Below are positions 7,229 through 14,726 of a stretch of 31,689 nt of DNA, one piece after another; the first letter of the stretch is position 1, and each line of letters begins with the position of its first letter. The notes under the pieces are model-generated. The model worked only from the letters and a program-made list of their open reading frames with translations. It ran no database searches and was not told where the DNA came from. The DNA is taken from positions 10,582 through 42,270 of the forward strand of contig DCVM01000007.1 in the NCBI GenBank assembly GCA_002327985.1, in the 5' to 3' direction. The DNA is from Syntrophaceae bacterium UBA2188 (GTDB taxonomy: Bacteria; Desulfobacterota; BSN033; UBA1163). A program made the translations under genes and the position numbers.

Positions 7229-8965
7229 TTACTTATTTCGGTATTTGTTGGTGACAGGGAGTCTTCGGTCTTTCCCAAGGGCGCGGTGGGTGATTTTCAA
7301 ACCCGGAGGGCTTTGTCTTCGTTTGTATTCATTCCGATCAACCATCTGAATGACTTCTTTGATCATGCTTTCTTTAAATCCCATCTTTACGATATCTTCC
7401 ACTCCTTTGTCCTCCTCGACATAAGCTTTAAGGATGGGATCCAGGACAGGGTAGGGGGGAAGGGAATCCTCATCTTTTTGATTCGGTCTCAACTCCGCAG
7501 AAGGGGGTTTTACGAATACATTTTTGGGAATCACGGCCTTTCCTTCTTTTTTATTTCTGAACTTTGTCAATTCGTAAACCAATGTCTTGGGCACATCTTT
7601 CAGGACAGCATATCCTCCGGCCATATCTCCATAAAGTGTGCAGTATCCTACACTCATCTCACTCTTGTTTCCAGTGGTCAGAACGAGCCATCCAAATTTA
7701 TTGGAGAGGGCCATGAGGATGTTTCCACGAATCCGAGCCTGGATGTTCTCTTCTGTTACATTGGGCTTCATCCTCTTGAAAGAGGGAGAGAGGGTTTTTA
7801 AATACGCCTGAAAAATCTCTGTGATGGGAATGGTTAAGAATCGAATACCGAGGTTCTTCGCCAAGAGTTTGGCATCATCTAAGGATTCTTTTGAGGAGTA
7901 TTGTGAAGGCATGGCTACCCCCACCACTCCCTGTTGGCCCAGAGCATCCACGGCCACAGCCGCGGTGAGAGCGGAATCAATGCCTCCACTCAGACCGATC
8001 AACACCCTTTGGAATCCGTTTTTCCGGATATAGTCTCCTGTCCCGAGAACCAAAGCGCTATAAATCTCAGCCAAGGGATCTAATGGTTTCGAATCCCTTC
8101 GGGGAAGGGCGGGTTTTTTTCTGACGGAATGGATTTGATCCGGGAGTTCGATCTTCTTCAGGTTCTTTTCTTCCTCGGATGATCTCTCTTTCCTTATTCG
8201 GGGATCATGAAGCCGCATTCGAAAGACTGCTTCCATATCAAGGTCTGCCAAAACCAGGTCCTCCTCAAATTGTTTTCCCCGTATGATCAACTCTCCTTTT
8301 TGATCGATGATCAAGCTTCCACCATCGAAAATCAATTCGTCCTGTCCACCTACCAAATTACAATAAGCAACCATGGCCATATTGTCAGAGGCTCTGGTAG
8401 AAATCATCTTGTCTCGGAATGTCGATTTTCCAGCGTGATAGGGAGAGGAGGAGATATTCACGATCAGTTCTGCCCCTCCGTATAAGGCTTGAGTGCGTAT
8501 CGGATCTCCCGGATACCAGAGGTCTTCACAGATGCTCAAACCAATGGGAGTCGACTTGAGAGTAAAAATAAAATTCTCCTTTCCAACCTGAAAATATCGA
8601 TCTTCATCAAAAACACCATAATTGGGAAGATAGGTTTTGGAATAGATATCGATCATTTTACCATTGTGGAGGAGCGCTGCAGAATTAAAGATATCTCCAT
8701 CCTTATTCACAAAACCGATGACAGCGGTCACGGAAGAGGTCGCTTTGGCAATGGTCTTAACCGCTTTTAAATTCGCCTCAATGAACTTCGTCATCAACAG
8801 AAGGTCCTCAGGAGGATAGCCGGTGACAGCCATCTCGGGGAAAACCAGAAGATCCGCCCTGATCTTCTTTCCTTTAGCGATGTAATCAAGAATCTTTTTC
8901 GTATTCCCTTCGATGTCGCCTACGGTCGTGTTGATCTGACAGAGCCCGATTCTTAGTGTCCGCAT
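7229..8965 (-). CDS. nadE: Glutamine-dependent NAD+ synthetase
   Basis: A 578-residue two-domain enzyme that makes NAD+ from deamido-NAD+, ATP and glutamine. The N-terminal nitrilase-type glutaminase domain (residues 1-265) has a visible Glu44-Lys110-Cys146 triad (VFPEMAVTGY, SKTYLP, GLSICEDLW). The C-terminal synthetase domain (about 290-560) carries the PP-loop LSGGIDSAL at 325-333 and the TTGNKSE and DMAGGYAVLKD motifs. The length fits the bacterial glutamine-dependent form. The start codon is embedded in the end of a small broken ORF, and the gene lies downstream of mazEF on the same strand, so it may be read through from that promoter. Confidence 0.95.
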   Translation of the reverse strand: MRTLRIGLCQINTTVGDIEGNTKKILDYIAKGKKIRADLLVFPEMAVTGYPPEDLLLMTKFIEANLKAVKTIAKATSSVTAVIGFVNKDGDIFNSAALLHNGKMIDIYSKTYLPNYGVFDEDRYFQVGKENFIFTLKSTPIGLSICEDLWYPGDPIRTQALYGGAELIVNISSSPYHAGKSTFRDKMISTRASDNMAMVAYCNLVGGQDELIFDGGSLIIDQKGELIIRGKQFEEDLVLADLDMEAVFRMRLHDPRIRKERSSEEEKNLKKIELPDQIHSVRKKPALPRRDSKPLDPLAEIYSALVLGTGDYIRKNGFQRVLIGLSGGIDSALTAAVAVDALGQQGVVGVAMPSQYSSKESLDDAKLLAKNLGIRFLTIPITEIFQAYLKTLSPSFKRMKPNVTEENIQARIRGNILMALSNKFGWLVLTTGNKSEMSVGYCTLYGDMAGGYAVLKDVPKTLVYELTKFRNKKEGKAVIPKNVFVKPPSAELRPNQKDEDSLPPYPVLDPILKAYVEEDKGVEDIVKMGFKESMIKEVIQMVDRNEYKRRQSPPGLKITHRALGKDRRLPVTNKYRNK

Positions 8966-9120
8966 GATCCTCCCTCGAAACCTTTTTTGGCATTTATTCT
9001 TAAAAGGGACTCTTTGGCTAATCTAAGCAACTTGCCAGGTGAATTGCCTTCATCAAACTCGGTTGTTTTAGCCTCCACTTCTCATTTTTCAAAAATCTTT
9101 TCACTGTCTGACCTTGGCAT
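8953..9120 (-). pseudogene. Small ORF with in-frame UGA between mazF and nadE
   Basis: Starting from an ATG 4 bases after the mazF stop (an AAGGG lies 8 bases before it), this frame reads MPRSDSEKIFEK, a TGA at 9082-9084, then 42 further codons (EVEAKTTEFDEGNSPGKLLR and LAKESLLRINAKKG) to a TAA that overlaps the nadE start. The part after the TGA looks like real protein, and a TGG-to-TGA change would explain it. It might instead start at the GTG two codons after the TGA. I do not recognise the family. No obvious selenocysteine hairpin follows the TGA. Confidence 0.4.
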
Positions 9121-9124
9121 TCCT

Positions 9125-9466
9125 TTAACCCTTTTCTATTGGGACAGAAAAACCCAATTGCACACTTACAGCCCATTCCACCTTCCGCATATCCTCTTCA
9201 GAGAGTTTGCCTATTCGGTTGATCAGGCGCAATTTGCTTACCGTGGTAATTTGGTCACTCATGGTTTTATTCTTTTGGCCCTGAACTGTTACCAATGCTT
9301 CGCTGGGATAAAGGCAGTCGATATGGCTGGTTATAGGTATGACCTGGACACGATTCAGGTACTTATTTGAGGCATTATTACTAATGATAATGGCAGGTCG
9401 CTTTTTACGAATCTCCCCACCGACAGAGAGTTCAAAGTTTATCCACCACACTTCACCGCGGTTCAT
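9125..9466 (-). CDS. mazF: MazF/PemK-type mRNA endonuclease toxin
   Basis: A 113-residue toxin of the MazF/PemK family: N-terminal RGEVWWINFE, then KKRPAIIISNNASNKYLNRV, VIPITS and the C-terminal SDQITTVSKLRLINRIGKLS. These are the usual landmarks of this sequence-specific ribonuclease fold. The ATG at 9466 lies inside the end of the antitoxin gene (14-base overlap), the standard coupled arrangement. A GTG directly before the ATG could also initiate. Confidence 0.92.
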   Translation of the reverse strand: MNRGEVWWINFELSVGGEIRKKRPAIIISNNASNKYLNRVQVIPITSHIDCLYPSEALVTVQGQKNKTMSDQITTVSKLRLINRIGKLSEEDMRKVEWAVSVQLGFSVPIEKG

Positions 9467-9683
9467 CACTCACATCTCTCACGGTTGCTTCCGACCAATC
9501 GAGAGCCTCAGCTTCGCGAACTTCATCTTTGGCCATCTTACGGTACGCTGATTCAAGGTCTGGTTCGAGAACATAGGGTCTGACCAAATCTTCAATAAAA
9601 CGGCTAATGCGGCGTAAACCAACAACTTTATGAAGACCTTCGTAAACTTTTTCATCTACTGTAATCGTTAGCTTCCTTTGCAT
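9453..9683 (-). CDS. mazE: MazE-type ribbon-helix-helix antitoxin
   Basis: A 76-residue protein. The N-terminal segment QRKLTITVDEKVYEGLHKVV is the beta-strand plus helix pattern of a ribbon-helix-helix DNA-binding domain. The acidic C-terminal half (EPDLESAYRKMAKDEVREAE) is the likely toxin-binding tail. I prefer the ATG at 9683 because AAGG lies 8 bases before it; an in-frame GTG three codons upstream is less well placed. Its operator is probably the inverted repeat 19 bases upstream, giving autoregulation. The toxin gene overlaps its end. Confidence 0.87.
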   Translation of the reverse strand: MQRKLTITVDEKVYEGLHKVVGLRRISRFIEDLVRPYVLEPDLESAYRKMAKDEVREAEALDWSEATVRDVSDEPR

Positions 9684-9701
9684 AAAACACACCTTAACTA
9701 C

Positions 9702-9745
9702 ACGTATTCTATACGTAGAATAATGATTGCTATCTCAACTGTCAA
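9702..9745 (-). promoter_or_regulatory. Promoter and palindromic operator of the mazEF pair
   Basis: On the - strand TTGACA (9740-9745) is a perfect -35 and TATTCT (9717-9722) a fair -10, exactly 17 bases apart. Immediately downstream is a perfect inverted repeat ACGTAT-TCT-ATACGT (9702-9716) covering the expected transcription start, a good site for autorepression by the ribbon-helix-helix antitoxin. Confidence 0.7.
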
Positions 9746-9785
9746 GAGTGTTTTCTAATATTCCGAAATCCGCATTCCGCAATGG

Positions 9786-11237
9786 TTAATCTTCTTCCGA
9801 AACCACCACCTCTTTTTTAATGTTATATTTTTCCATTTTACCACGAAGGGTGCTACGATGGATCCCCAGGAGCGTCGCTGCCTTGAGTTGATTTCCTCTG
9901 GTTTTCTTAAGGGCACGTAGAATGAGTCCCCTTTCCAAATTTGAGATCATGTCCAAATCCTGTGGCGTCGCAGGGGCTTTTGAAAGTTCTTCGAAGAGGG
10001 TATCCAGAAGATCCTCCACTGACCTTTTAGACCCTTTCATAGGATAACCCTCCACAGGTGTGTTAGAAGGCTCCCATCCTTTTTCAAAAAGGAGGTGATC
10101 TTCCAGAATCCATTCGCCTTGGCAGAGTACCATCGCCCTTTTCAAGACATTTTCCAATTGTCTGACATTTCCAGGCCATCCATAGGAAATGATTTTCTCC
10201 ATGGCTGAAGGAGTGATTCCGACCAGTCCTTTTTTCAATTCCCGGTTGAATTTTTTTAAAAAATAGGAGACCAACTCAGGGATGTCCTCTTTCCTCTCTT
10301 CCAGGGGGGGAATCGTGATAGAAACGACATTGAGTCGGTAATAGAGGTCTTCCCTGAACATTCCATTTGAAATCCCTTCCTCTAAATCTTTATTGGTCGC
10401 TACGATGAACCGTATATCTACCTTGACTGTTTCCATTCCTCCCAGCCTTTCAAAACTCTTCTCTTGAAGGATTCTCAAGAGTTTGGCTTGGGTGGAGAGC
10501 GACATATCTCCGATCTCGTCCAGGAAAATGGTTCCTCCCTGACACTGTTCCATTTTTCCAATACGGCGGGAAGTCGCTCCAGTAAAAGCTCCTTTCTCAT
10601 GACCGAAGAGTTCGCTCTCGAGAAGGGTGTCCGGAATGGCGGCACAATTTACCGGTAGGAAAGGTTGATTGAAACGGAGGCTATGGTGATAAATAGCACG
10701 GGCAATCAATTCTTTTCCTGTCCCACTCTCTCCCCTGAGAAGCACGGTGACATCACTCGGGGCGACCTGGCCAATCATTTTATAGATCTCCTGCATCTTA
10801 GAAGAAGAACCGACAATCCGACCCTCCTCTCCCTCGGTCACAGTTAGGGGAGCATAGGTGACTTCCTCTTTCATTAGTTTCCGTAAGGCAATGGCCTTTT
10901 CAACCAGGCCTTTCATACGCGGGATGGGAAAAGGCTTCAGGATATAGTCGTAAGCGCCATATTTCATGGCTTCAATCGCCGTTTCAGTTGTCCCATAAGC
11001 CGTCATAATGATGACCAGAGATTTGGGGTCGATCAACTTAATCTCCTTGAGGACATCGATTCCGTTTCGACCCGGCATCTTAATGTCCATGATGATCAGG
11101 TCGGGAGAACTTTCCTTCACTCGATCCAATGCCTCTTTCCCATTTTGGGCCGTGATGATGGAATATTTTTCTTCCATCATTCTTTTCAGAGAATATCGAA
11201 TGGATTTATCATCATCGACGATCAGAATGGTCTGCAT
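9786..11237 (-). CDS. Sigma-54-dependent response regulator, NtrC family
   Basis: A 483-residue regulator with three parts. The receiver domain (1-120) has acidic residues D8-D10, phosphoacceptor Asp51 (IIMDIKMPG) and K101. The AAA+ domain (about 140-375) has Walker A GESGTGKE (169-176), the sigma-54-contacting GAFTGA loop (216-221) and the GWPGNVRQLENV signature. The C-terminal Fis-type helix-turn-helix includes ATLLGIHRSTLRGKMEKYNI. It activates sigma-54 promoters after phosphorylation, presumably by the histidine kinase encoded directly upstream (gap 168 bases). Targets are not evident: I found no convincing -24/-12 promoter in the window. Its location beside gdhA and glnA suggests nitrogen genes, by inference. 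Confidence 0.93.
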   Translation of the reverse strand: MQTILIVDDDKSIRYSLKRMMEEKYSIITAQNGKEALDRVKESSPDLIIMDIKMPGRNGIDVLKEIKLIDPKSLVIIMTAYGTTETAIEAMKYGAYDYILKPFPIPRMKGLVEKAIALRKLMKEEVTYAPLTVTEGEEGRIVGSSSKMQEIYKMIGQVAPSDVTVLLRGESGTGKELIARAIYHHSLRFNQPFLPVNCAAIPDTLLESELFGHEKGAFTGATSRRIGKMEQCQGGTIFLDEIGDMSLSTQAKLLRILQEKSFERLGGMETVKVDIRFIVATNKDLEEGISNGMFREDLYYRLNVVSITIPPLEERKEDIPELVSYFLKKFNRELKKGLVGITPSAMEKIISYGWPGNVRQLENVLKRAMVLCQGEWILEDHLLFEKGWEPSNTPVEGYPMKGSKRSVEDLLDTLFEELSKAPATPQDLDMISNLERGLILRALKKTRGNQLKAATLLGIHRSTLRGKMEKYNIKKEVVVSEED

Positions 11238-11254
11238 ATACCCTCTTTTTAAAT

Positions 11255-11400
11255 ACGATGAACGTTAAACGATGAACGGTGAACCAAACCCATTGGAACG
11301 ATGGAATAGTGGAATAATGAGTTAGAAGGAAGTTTGTCTTTTTGGTTTTGTCCAGTATTCCATAATTCCAGCATTCCATTATTCCGAAATTTCATCGTCC
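11255..11400. repeat. Intergenic repeat-rich spacer with inverted ATGGAATA words
   Basis: The gap between the response regulator and the kinase holds GATGAACG repeated as direct copies (near 11259-11280), then GATGGAATAGTGGAATAATG and, further on, its inverted counterpart CATTCCATTATTCC. The spacer could fold back on itself. A similar arrangement occurs at 23640-23725. Confidence 0.6.
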
Positions 11401-11405
11401 ATGGT

Positions 11406-13127
11406 TTATTGTTCCTTCTGGAAAGGGAGCCAAACTGTGAAAAGGGTCCCTTTGGCTGGTGCGTTTTCTACCTCAATTTTTCCACGATGCTGATCAATAA
11501 TCCTGTGAGCAATCGAAAGTCCGAGGCCCACTCCCCCTTCCTTGGTTGAAAAGAAAGGATCAAAAAGTTTACCCATATCCTCATTTGGGATCCCGATTCC
11601 AGAGTCCTGAATGGACAGTTTTATCCATCGATCCCCTTCTGGAATAACCCCTCGGAGCGACAAATGGCCCCCCTTTGGCATGGCCTGAACAGCATTTAAT
11701 AAGAGATTGAGAATGACCTGTTTCATCTGTTCGCGGTCCATCAAGATAGGGGGCAGAGGTTGAAATTCTTTTTGAATTCCGATTTCTTGTTTTTCGATCT
11801 GAGGCCGGAGCAATTGAAGAGTCTCTTCAACAATGGGGATGAGTTCTGCTTTTTGTAAAAGGGGAGGGACCGGCTTGGCGAATCGGAGAAATTGATCCAC
11901 GATCTCATTGATCCGATGGATCTCCTCTTCAATGACCTTGAGATCCTCTTTATGGGATGTCCCAGATGGAAGATTGGATGCCAGAGAATGGATCAGAATA
12001 TTGATGCTGGTGAGGGGATTCCGAATTTCATGTGCGATGCCTGCAGCCAATTGCCCTAAGGCAGCTAATTTTTCGGACCGAATCAACTGGGCCTCTGTTT
12101 TACTCAAATCCGCAGTGGTCTTTTGAATCTTCTCTTCCATCTGTTGACTGAAGGTTTTAAGTTCCTGGTACATAAAAGCATTGTGAATAGCCAATCCAGC
12201 CTGTTGCGCAAAAGCCATCATGGATTCAAGAGCCTCTTTTGTGATGTTCTGGTTGGGCGCAATAAAGTCCGCAGCAATCGCTCCCAAGGCCTTTTCCTTA
12301 ACCAGAAGAGGAATGACGACGAGAGAGTGGAGGTTGAATTTCTCTTTGATCATGAGATTAACTCTTGGGTCTTTACTGGCATCTGGAATGACGAAGGGCT
12401 GTTTTTTTGAAATGGATTGAGCCACGACACTGTCCTCTGGATCTAAACGCAGCGCAATCCCCTTGATCCTTTCCTCATCAATTCCAACGGCCATTTTACA
12501 CTCAAGGAGGTTCCTCTTTTCATTGATTAGATAGAGGCGGGCACGATCAAACCCGATATTTTTCGTTAGCCCTTCCAAGACCAGCCTGAGAATCTCGTCA
12601 ATATCGAGGGTCTCCATCAGACCGGAATTTTCAATGCAGATCGCTGCCTGATTGGCCACCGTGGAGAGTGTTTCCTCTTCACTTTTCGAAAAGGAGTGGG
12701 GGTAGGAGGTATAGCAGTTGATCACTCCAATCACCCTGTCTTTAATACACATGGGGACGCTGAGCATCGAAACCAACCCCTCCTTTTTGGCCAACTCTTT
12801 TTCTTTATAGAGGGGGTCTTTGAGAACGTTGAGGATCGCCATGGGTTGATTTCGAAGGGCCACATGTCCGACCACGCCTTCTCCCATGGCGAGACTTCGC
12901 TCCTTCAGATATTCCTCGCTAATGCTTTGGGTGGCCTTCAACTTCAATTTTTGGTCCTTCGAATCGAGCATCCATAGAGAGCAGATCTTTGAGTCCATCA
13001 AATTCGCCGTGACCGTAACGATCAGTCGGAGGACGTCCTCCAAATAGAGACCAGAGGCGATGGCTTTGCTGATTTCTAACAGGGCGTTGATTTCTTTGGA
13101 TTTGGGATTTTTTCCCTTTTTGATCAA
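11406..13127 (-). CDS. GAF-GAF sensor histidine kinase
   Basis: A 573-residue soluble kinase without membrane segments. GAF domain 1 is about 15-165, GAF domain 2 about 175-325, then a coiled coil, a HisKA dimerisation domain with the phosphoacceptor in LAAGIAHEIRNPLTS (His near 365), and an ATPase domain with N box NLLLNAVQAM, DSGIGIP, FDPFFSTKEGG and GVGLGLSI. The start is a TTG at 13127 behind AGGAGGAGG. It most likely phosphorylates the downstream NtrC-type regulator. GAF 1 is nearly the same as the GAF domain of the ANTAR protein 1.6 kb away, sharing YKEKELAKKEGLVSMLSVP and GVINCYTSYPH, so both probably sense the same signal in the cytoplasm. Confidence 0.93.
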   Translation of the reverse strand: MIKKGKNPKSKEINALLEISKAIASGLYLEDVLRLIVTVTANLMDSKICSLWMLDSKDQKLKLKATQSISEEYLKERSLAMGEGVVGHVALRNQPMAILNVLKDPLYKEKELAKKEGLVSMLSVPMCIKDRVIGVINCYTSYPHSFSKSEEETLSTVANQAAICIENSGLMETLDIDEILRLVLEGLTKNIGFDRARLYLINEKRNLLECKMAVGIDEERIKGIALRLDPEDSVVAQSISKKQPFVIPDASKDPRVNLMIKEKFNLHSLVVIPLLVKEKALGAIAADFIAPNQNITKEALESMMAFAQQAGLAIHNAFMYQELKTFSQQMEEKIQKTTADLSKTEAQLIRSEKLAALGQLAAGIAHEIRNPLTSINILIHSLASNLPSGTSHKEDLKVIEEEIHRINEIVDQFLRFAKPVPPLLQKAELIPIVEETLQLLRPQIEKQEIGIQKEFQPLPPILMDREQMKQVILNLLLNAVQAMPKGGHLSLRGVIPEGDRWIKLSIQDSGIGIPNEDMGKLFDPFFSTKEGGVGLGLSIAHRIIDQHRGKIEVENAPAKGTLFTVWLPFQKEQ

Positions 13128-13178
13128 GACCTCCTCCTGATTGGTCCTATCATAAACGAATTTAACTGTTTTTCAAAA

Positions 13179-13211
13179 TAAAAAAGGGAATATCCAACCC
13201 CCGATATCCCC
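13179..13211 (-). terminator. Intrinsic terminator after gdhA
   Basis: On the - strand GGGGATATC (13203-13211) pairs over 9 positions (one G-U) with GATATTCCC (13186-13194), followed by TTTTTTATTTT. It separates gdhA from the kinase-regulator pair, which then needs its own promoter or read-through. Confidence 0.88.
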
Positions 13212-13251
13212 TTCTGCATTGACCCTACTGATTTCCAGTTTCTTCCTTGTC

Positions 13252-14499
13252 TTAGACCCAGCCCCGCAGCTTGCAGGCTTCTGCTACTCTTGCCACAGAA
13301 ACAAGATAGGCGGCTTGCCTCATGTTGACCTTCTCCTGTAAATACATCTGGTAGACCCCATGGAAGGCACGGGTCATTTTTTGGTCGAGTCGTTCGTGAA
13401 CCTCTTCGAGCGGCCAGTAAAAGTTGTAGGTGTTTTGAACTTGCTCAAAATAGGATACCGTTACCCCCCCTGCGTTGGCGAGAAAATCAGGGATGACAAA
13501 GACCTTGTTCTGATAAAGGATTTCATCGGCCTCTGGGGTGGTTGGACCATTGGCCAACTCACATGAGATCTTGCATCTGATTCGATCTGCATTGGCCGCA
13601 GTAATCACATTCTCAAGGGCGGATGGGAAGAGAACCGTTGCCTCCAGCTCCAAAAGTTCTTCGTTGCTAATACTATCGGCTCCCGGAAAACCTTTGAGGC
13701 TACCGCTTTTAAGCTTGTAATCCACTACCTGCTTCGGATCCAAACCCTTGGCATTATAGATTCCCCCCTGGGAATCAGAAGCTGCAATCAGTTTCAGTCC
13801 AAGAATTTCATTGCCCAAAAGTGCCGCGTATTGACCCGCATTGCCAAAGCCCTGGATGGCCATGGTTTTATCTCTGAGATCCAGGTTTAGTATTTTGGCC
13901 GCTTCGCGTGTGACATAGACACCGCCTCTCGCCGTAGAGTCTCCCCGTCCTTCTGATCCTCCAAGGGGGATCGGTTTGCCCGTGATCACACCGGGATGAT
14001 GGTGTCCTACCAAGGTTTCATATTCATCCATCATCCAGGCCATAATCTGAGGAGTGGTATAGACATCTGGAGCCGGCACATCTTTCGAAACCGATATCTG
14101 CGAGGCGATTGCCCGAATGTAACCACGAGCCAATCGCTGCTTTTCGGCTTCTGACATCCATTTTGGGTTGCAGGTGACGCCCCCCTTTCCTCCTCCCAGG
14201 GGAATATCGACGACCGCCGTCTTCCAGGTCATCCAGGCAGCCAGAGCCCGGATGGTGTCAATGGTTTCTTCTGGATGCCATCGGATGCCACCTTTCGCAG
14301 GCCCCCGAGCCGTGTTATACTGGATTCGATACGCATGAAAAATTTGAATCTTACCGTCATCCATTTGAATGGGAAGGGTGACTCGTAGCTCTTGCTGAGG
14401 CCAGCGGAGCAGATCATGGGTGGCGAGGTCCAGTCTTAATCTCTCTGCCGCAGCATCCAATTGTGCCTGAGCAATTTTAAAGGGGTTCAACTCTGCCAT
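13252..14499 (-). CDS. gdhA: Glutamate dehydrogenase (Glu/Leu/Phe/Val dehydrogenase family)
   Basis: A 415-residue hexameric-type glutamate dehydrogenase that interconverts 2-oxoglutarate plus ammonia and glutamate with NAD(P)H. Substrate-binding elements are visible as GPAKGGIRWHPE and PLGGGKGGVTCNPK. The nucleotide-binding domain follows with MAIQGFGNAGQYAALLG, and the C-terminal part has ELANGPTTPEADEIL and FLANAGGVTVSYFEQVQN. The ATG at 14499 is chosen because AAAAGGAG lies 8 bases upstream; an ATG nine codons earlier sits before that site. The gene has its own promoter and a long leader with two terminators, so its expression is probably set by antitermination. An ANTAR-type antiterminator is the next gene upstream. 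Confidence 0.95.
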   Translation of the reverse strand: MAELNPFKIAQAQLDAAAERLRLDLATHDLLRWPQQELRVTLPIQMDDGKIQIFHAYRIQYNTARGPAKGGIRWHPEETIDTIRALAAWMTWKTAVVDIPLGGGKGGVTCNPKWMSEAEKQRLARGYIRAIASQISVSKDVPAPDVYTTPQIMAWMMDEYETLVGHHHPGVITGKPIPLGGSEGRGDSTARGGVYVTREAAKILNLDLRDKTMAIQGFGNAGQYAALLGNEILGLKLIAASDSQGGIYNAKGLDPKQVVDYKLKSGSLKGFPGADSISNEELLELEATVLFPSALENVITAANADRIRCKISCELANGPTTPEADEILYQNKVFVIPDFLANAGGVTVSYFEQVQNTYNFYWPLEEVHERLDQKMTRAFHGVYQMYLQEKVNMRQAAYLVSVARVAEACKLRGWV

Positions 14500-14529
14500 G
14501 TTTTGTTCTCCTTTTCCTGGATTCATAAT

Positions 14530-14559
14530 AAAAAAAAGGCGCCAAATTTCTTTGACGCC
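14530..14559 (-). terminator. Second leader terminator of gdhA
   Basis: On the - strand GGCGTCAAA (14551-14559), loop GAAA, TTTGGCGCC (14538-14546), one mismatch, followed by eight T. It sits about 30 bases before the gdhA start codon, inside the leader. Its 5' arm can instead form TGACG-AAGG-CGTCA (14553-14566), a mutually exclusive structure. Confidence 0.82.
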
Positions 14560-14590
14560 TTCGTCAGTTCATCCAACTTTGTATAGGATG

Positions 14591-14626
14591 AAAAAAAGGG
14601 CAACCACCTTTATTAAGGTCCTTGCC
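14591..14626 (-). terminator. First leader terminator of gdhA
   Basis: On the - strand GGCAA-gg-ACCTT-aata-AAGGT-gg-TTGCC (14599-14626), a symmetric hairpin with one internal GG/GG loop, followed by C and seven T (14591-14598). It begins two bases after the hexaloop hairpin and lies wholly within the gdhA leader, so it must be bypassed for gdhA expression. Confidence 0.85.
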
Positions 14627-14628
14627 TC

Positions 14629-14646
14629 CAATACATCATTGTATTG
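14629..14646 (-). promoter_or_regulatory. Candidate ANTAR-binding hexaloop hairpin in the gdhA leader
   Basis: On the - strand CAATAC-AATGAT-GTATTG is a perfect 6-bp stem closing a six-base loop with A at position 1 and G at position 4, the known recognition signature of ANTAR-domain antiterminators. It starts a few bases after the predicted transcription start and ends two bases before the first terminator. The usual motif has two such hairpins; a second with the signature was not found. Confidence 0.6.
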
Positions 14647-14656
14647 ATCAACATAC

Positions 14657-14685
14657 ACAATAATATATTAAAAATATTTTGTCAA
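14657..14685 (-). promoter_or_regulatory. Sigma-70-type promoter of gdhA
   Basis: On the - strand TTGACA (14680-14685) is a perfect -35, and TATTGT (14657-14662) a moderate -10 at exactly 17 bases spacing, in AT-rich surroundings. Transcription would start near 14650, giving a leader of about 150 bases. Confidence 0.72.
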
Positions 14686-14726
14686 TAAAAATTTTAGTTA
14701 AAATTTTAGTAATTTTAGAAGTAATT

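Noticed and set aside
9082..9084. Selenocysteine at the in-frame UGA of the small ORF
   Set aside because: No convincing hairpin follows the UGA and the peptide has no redox motif around it; a broken gene is simpler.
8987..9370. A 127-codon + strand frame opposite mazF
   Set aside because: Antisense to mazF and the small ORF; no ribosome binding site or known pattern.
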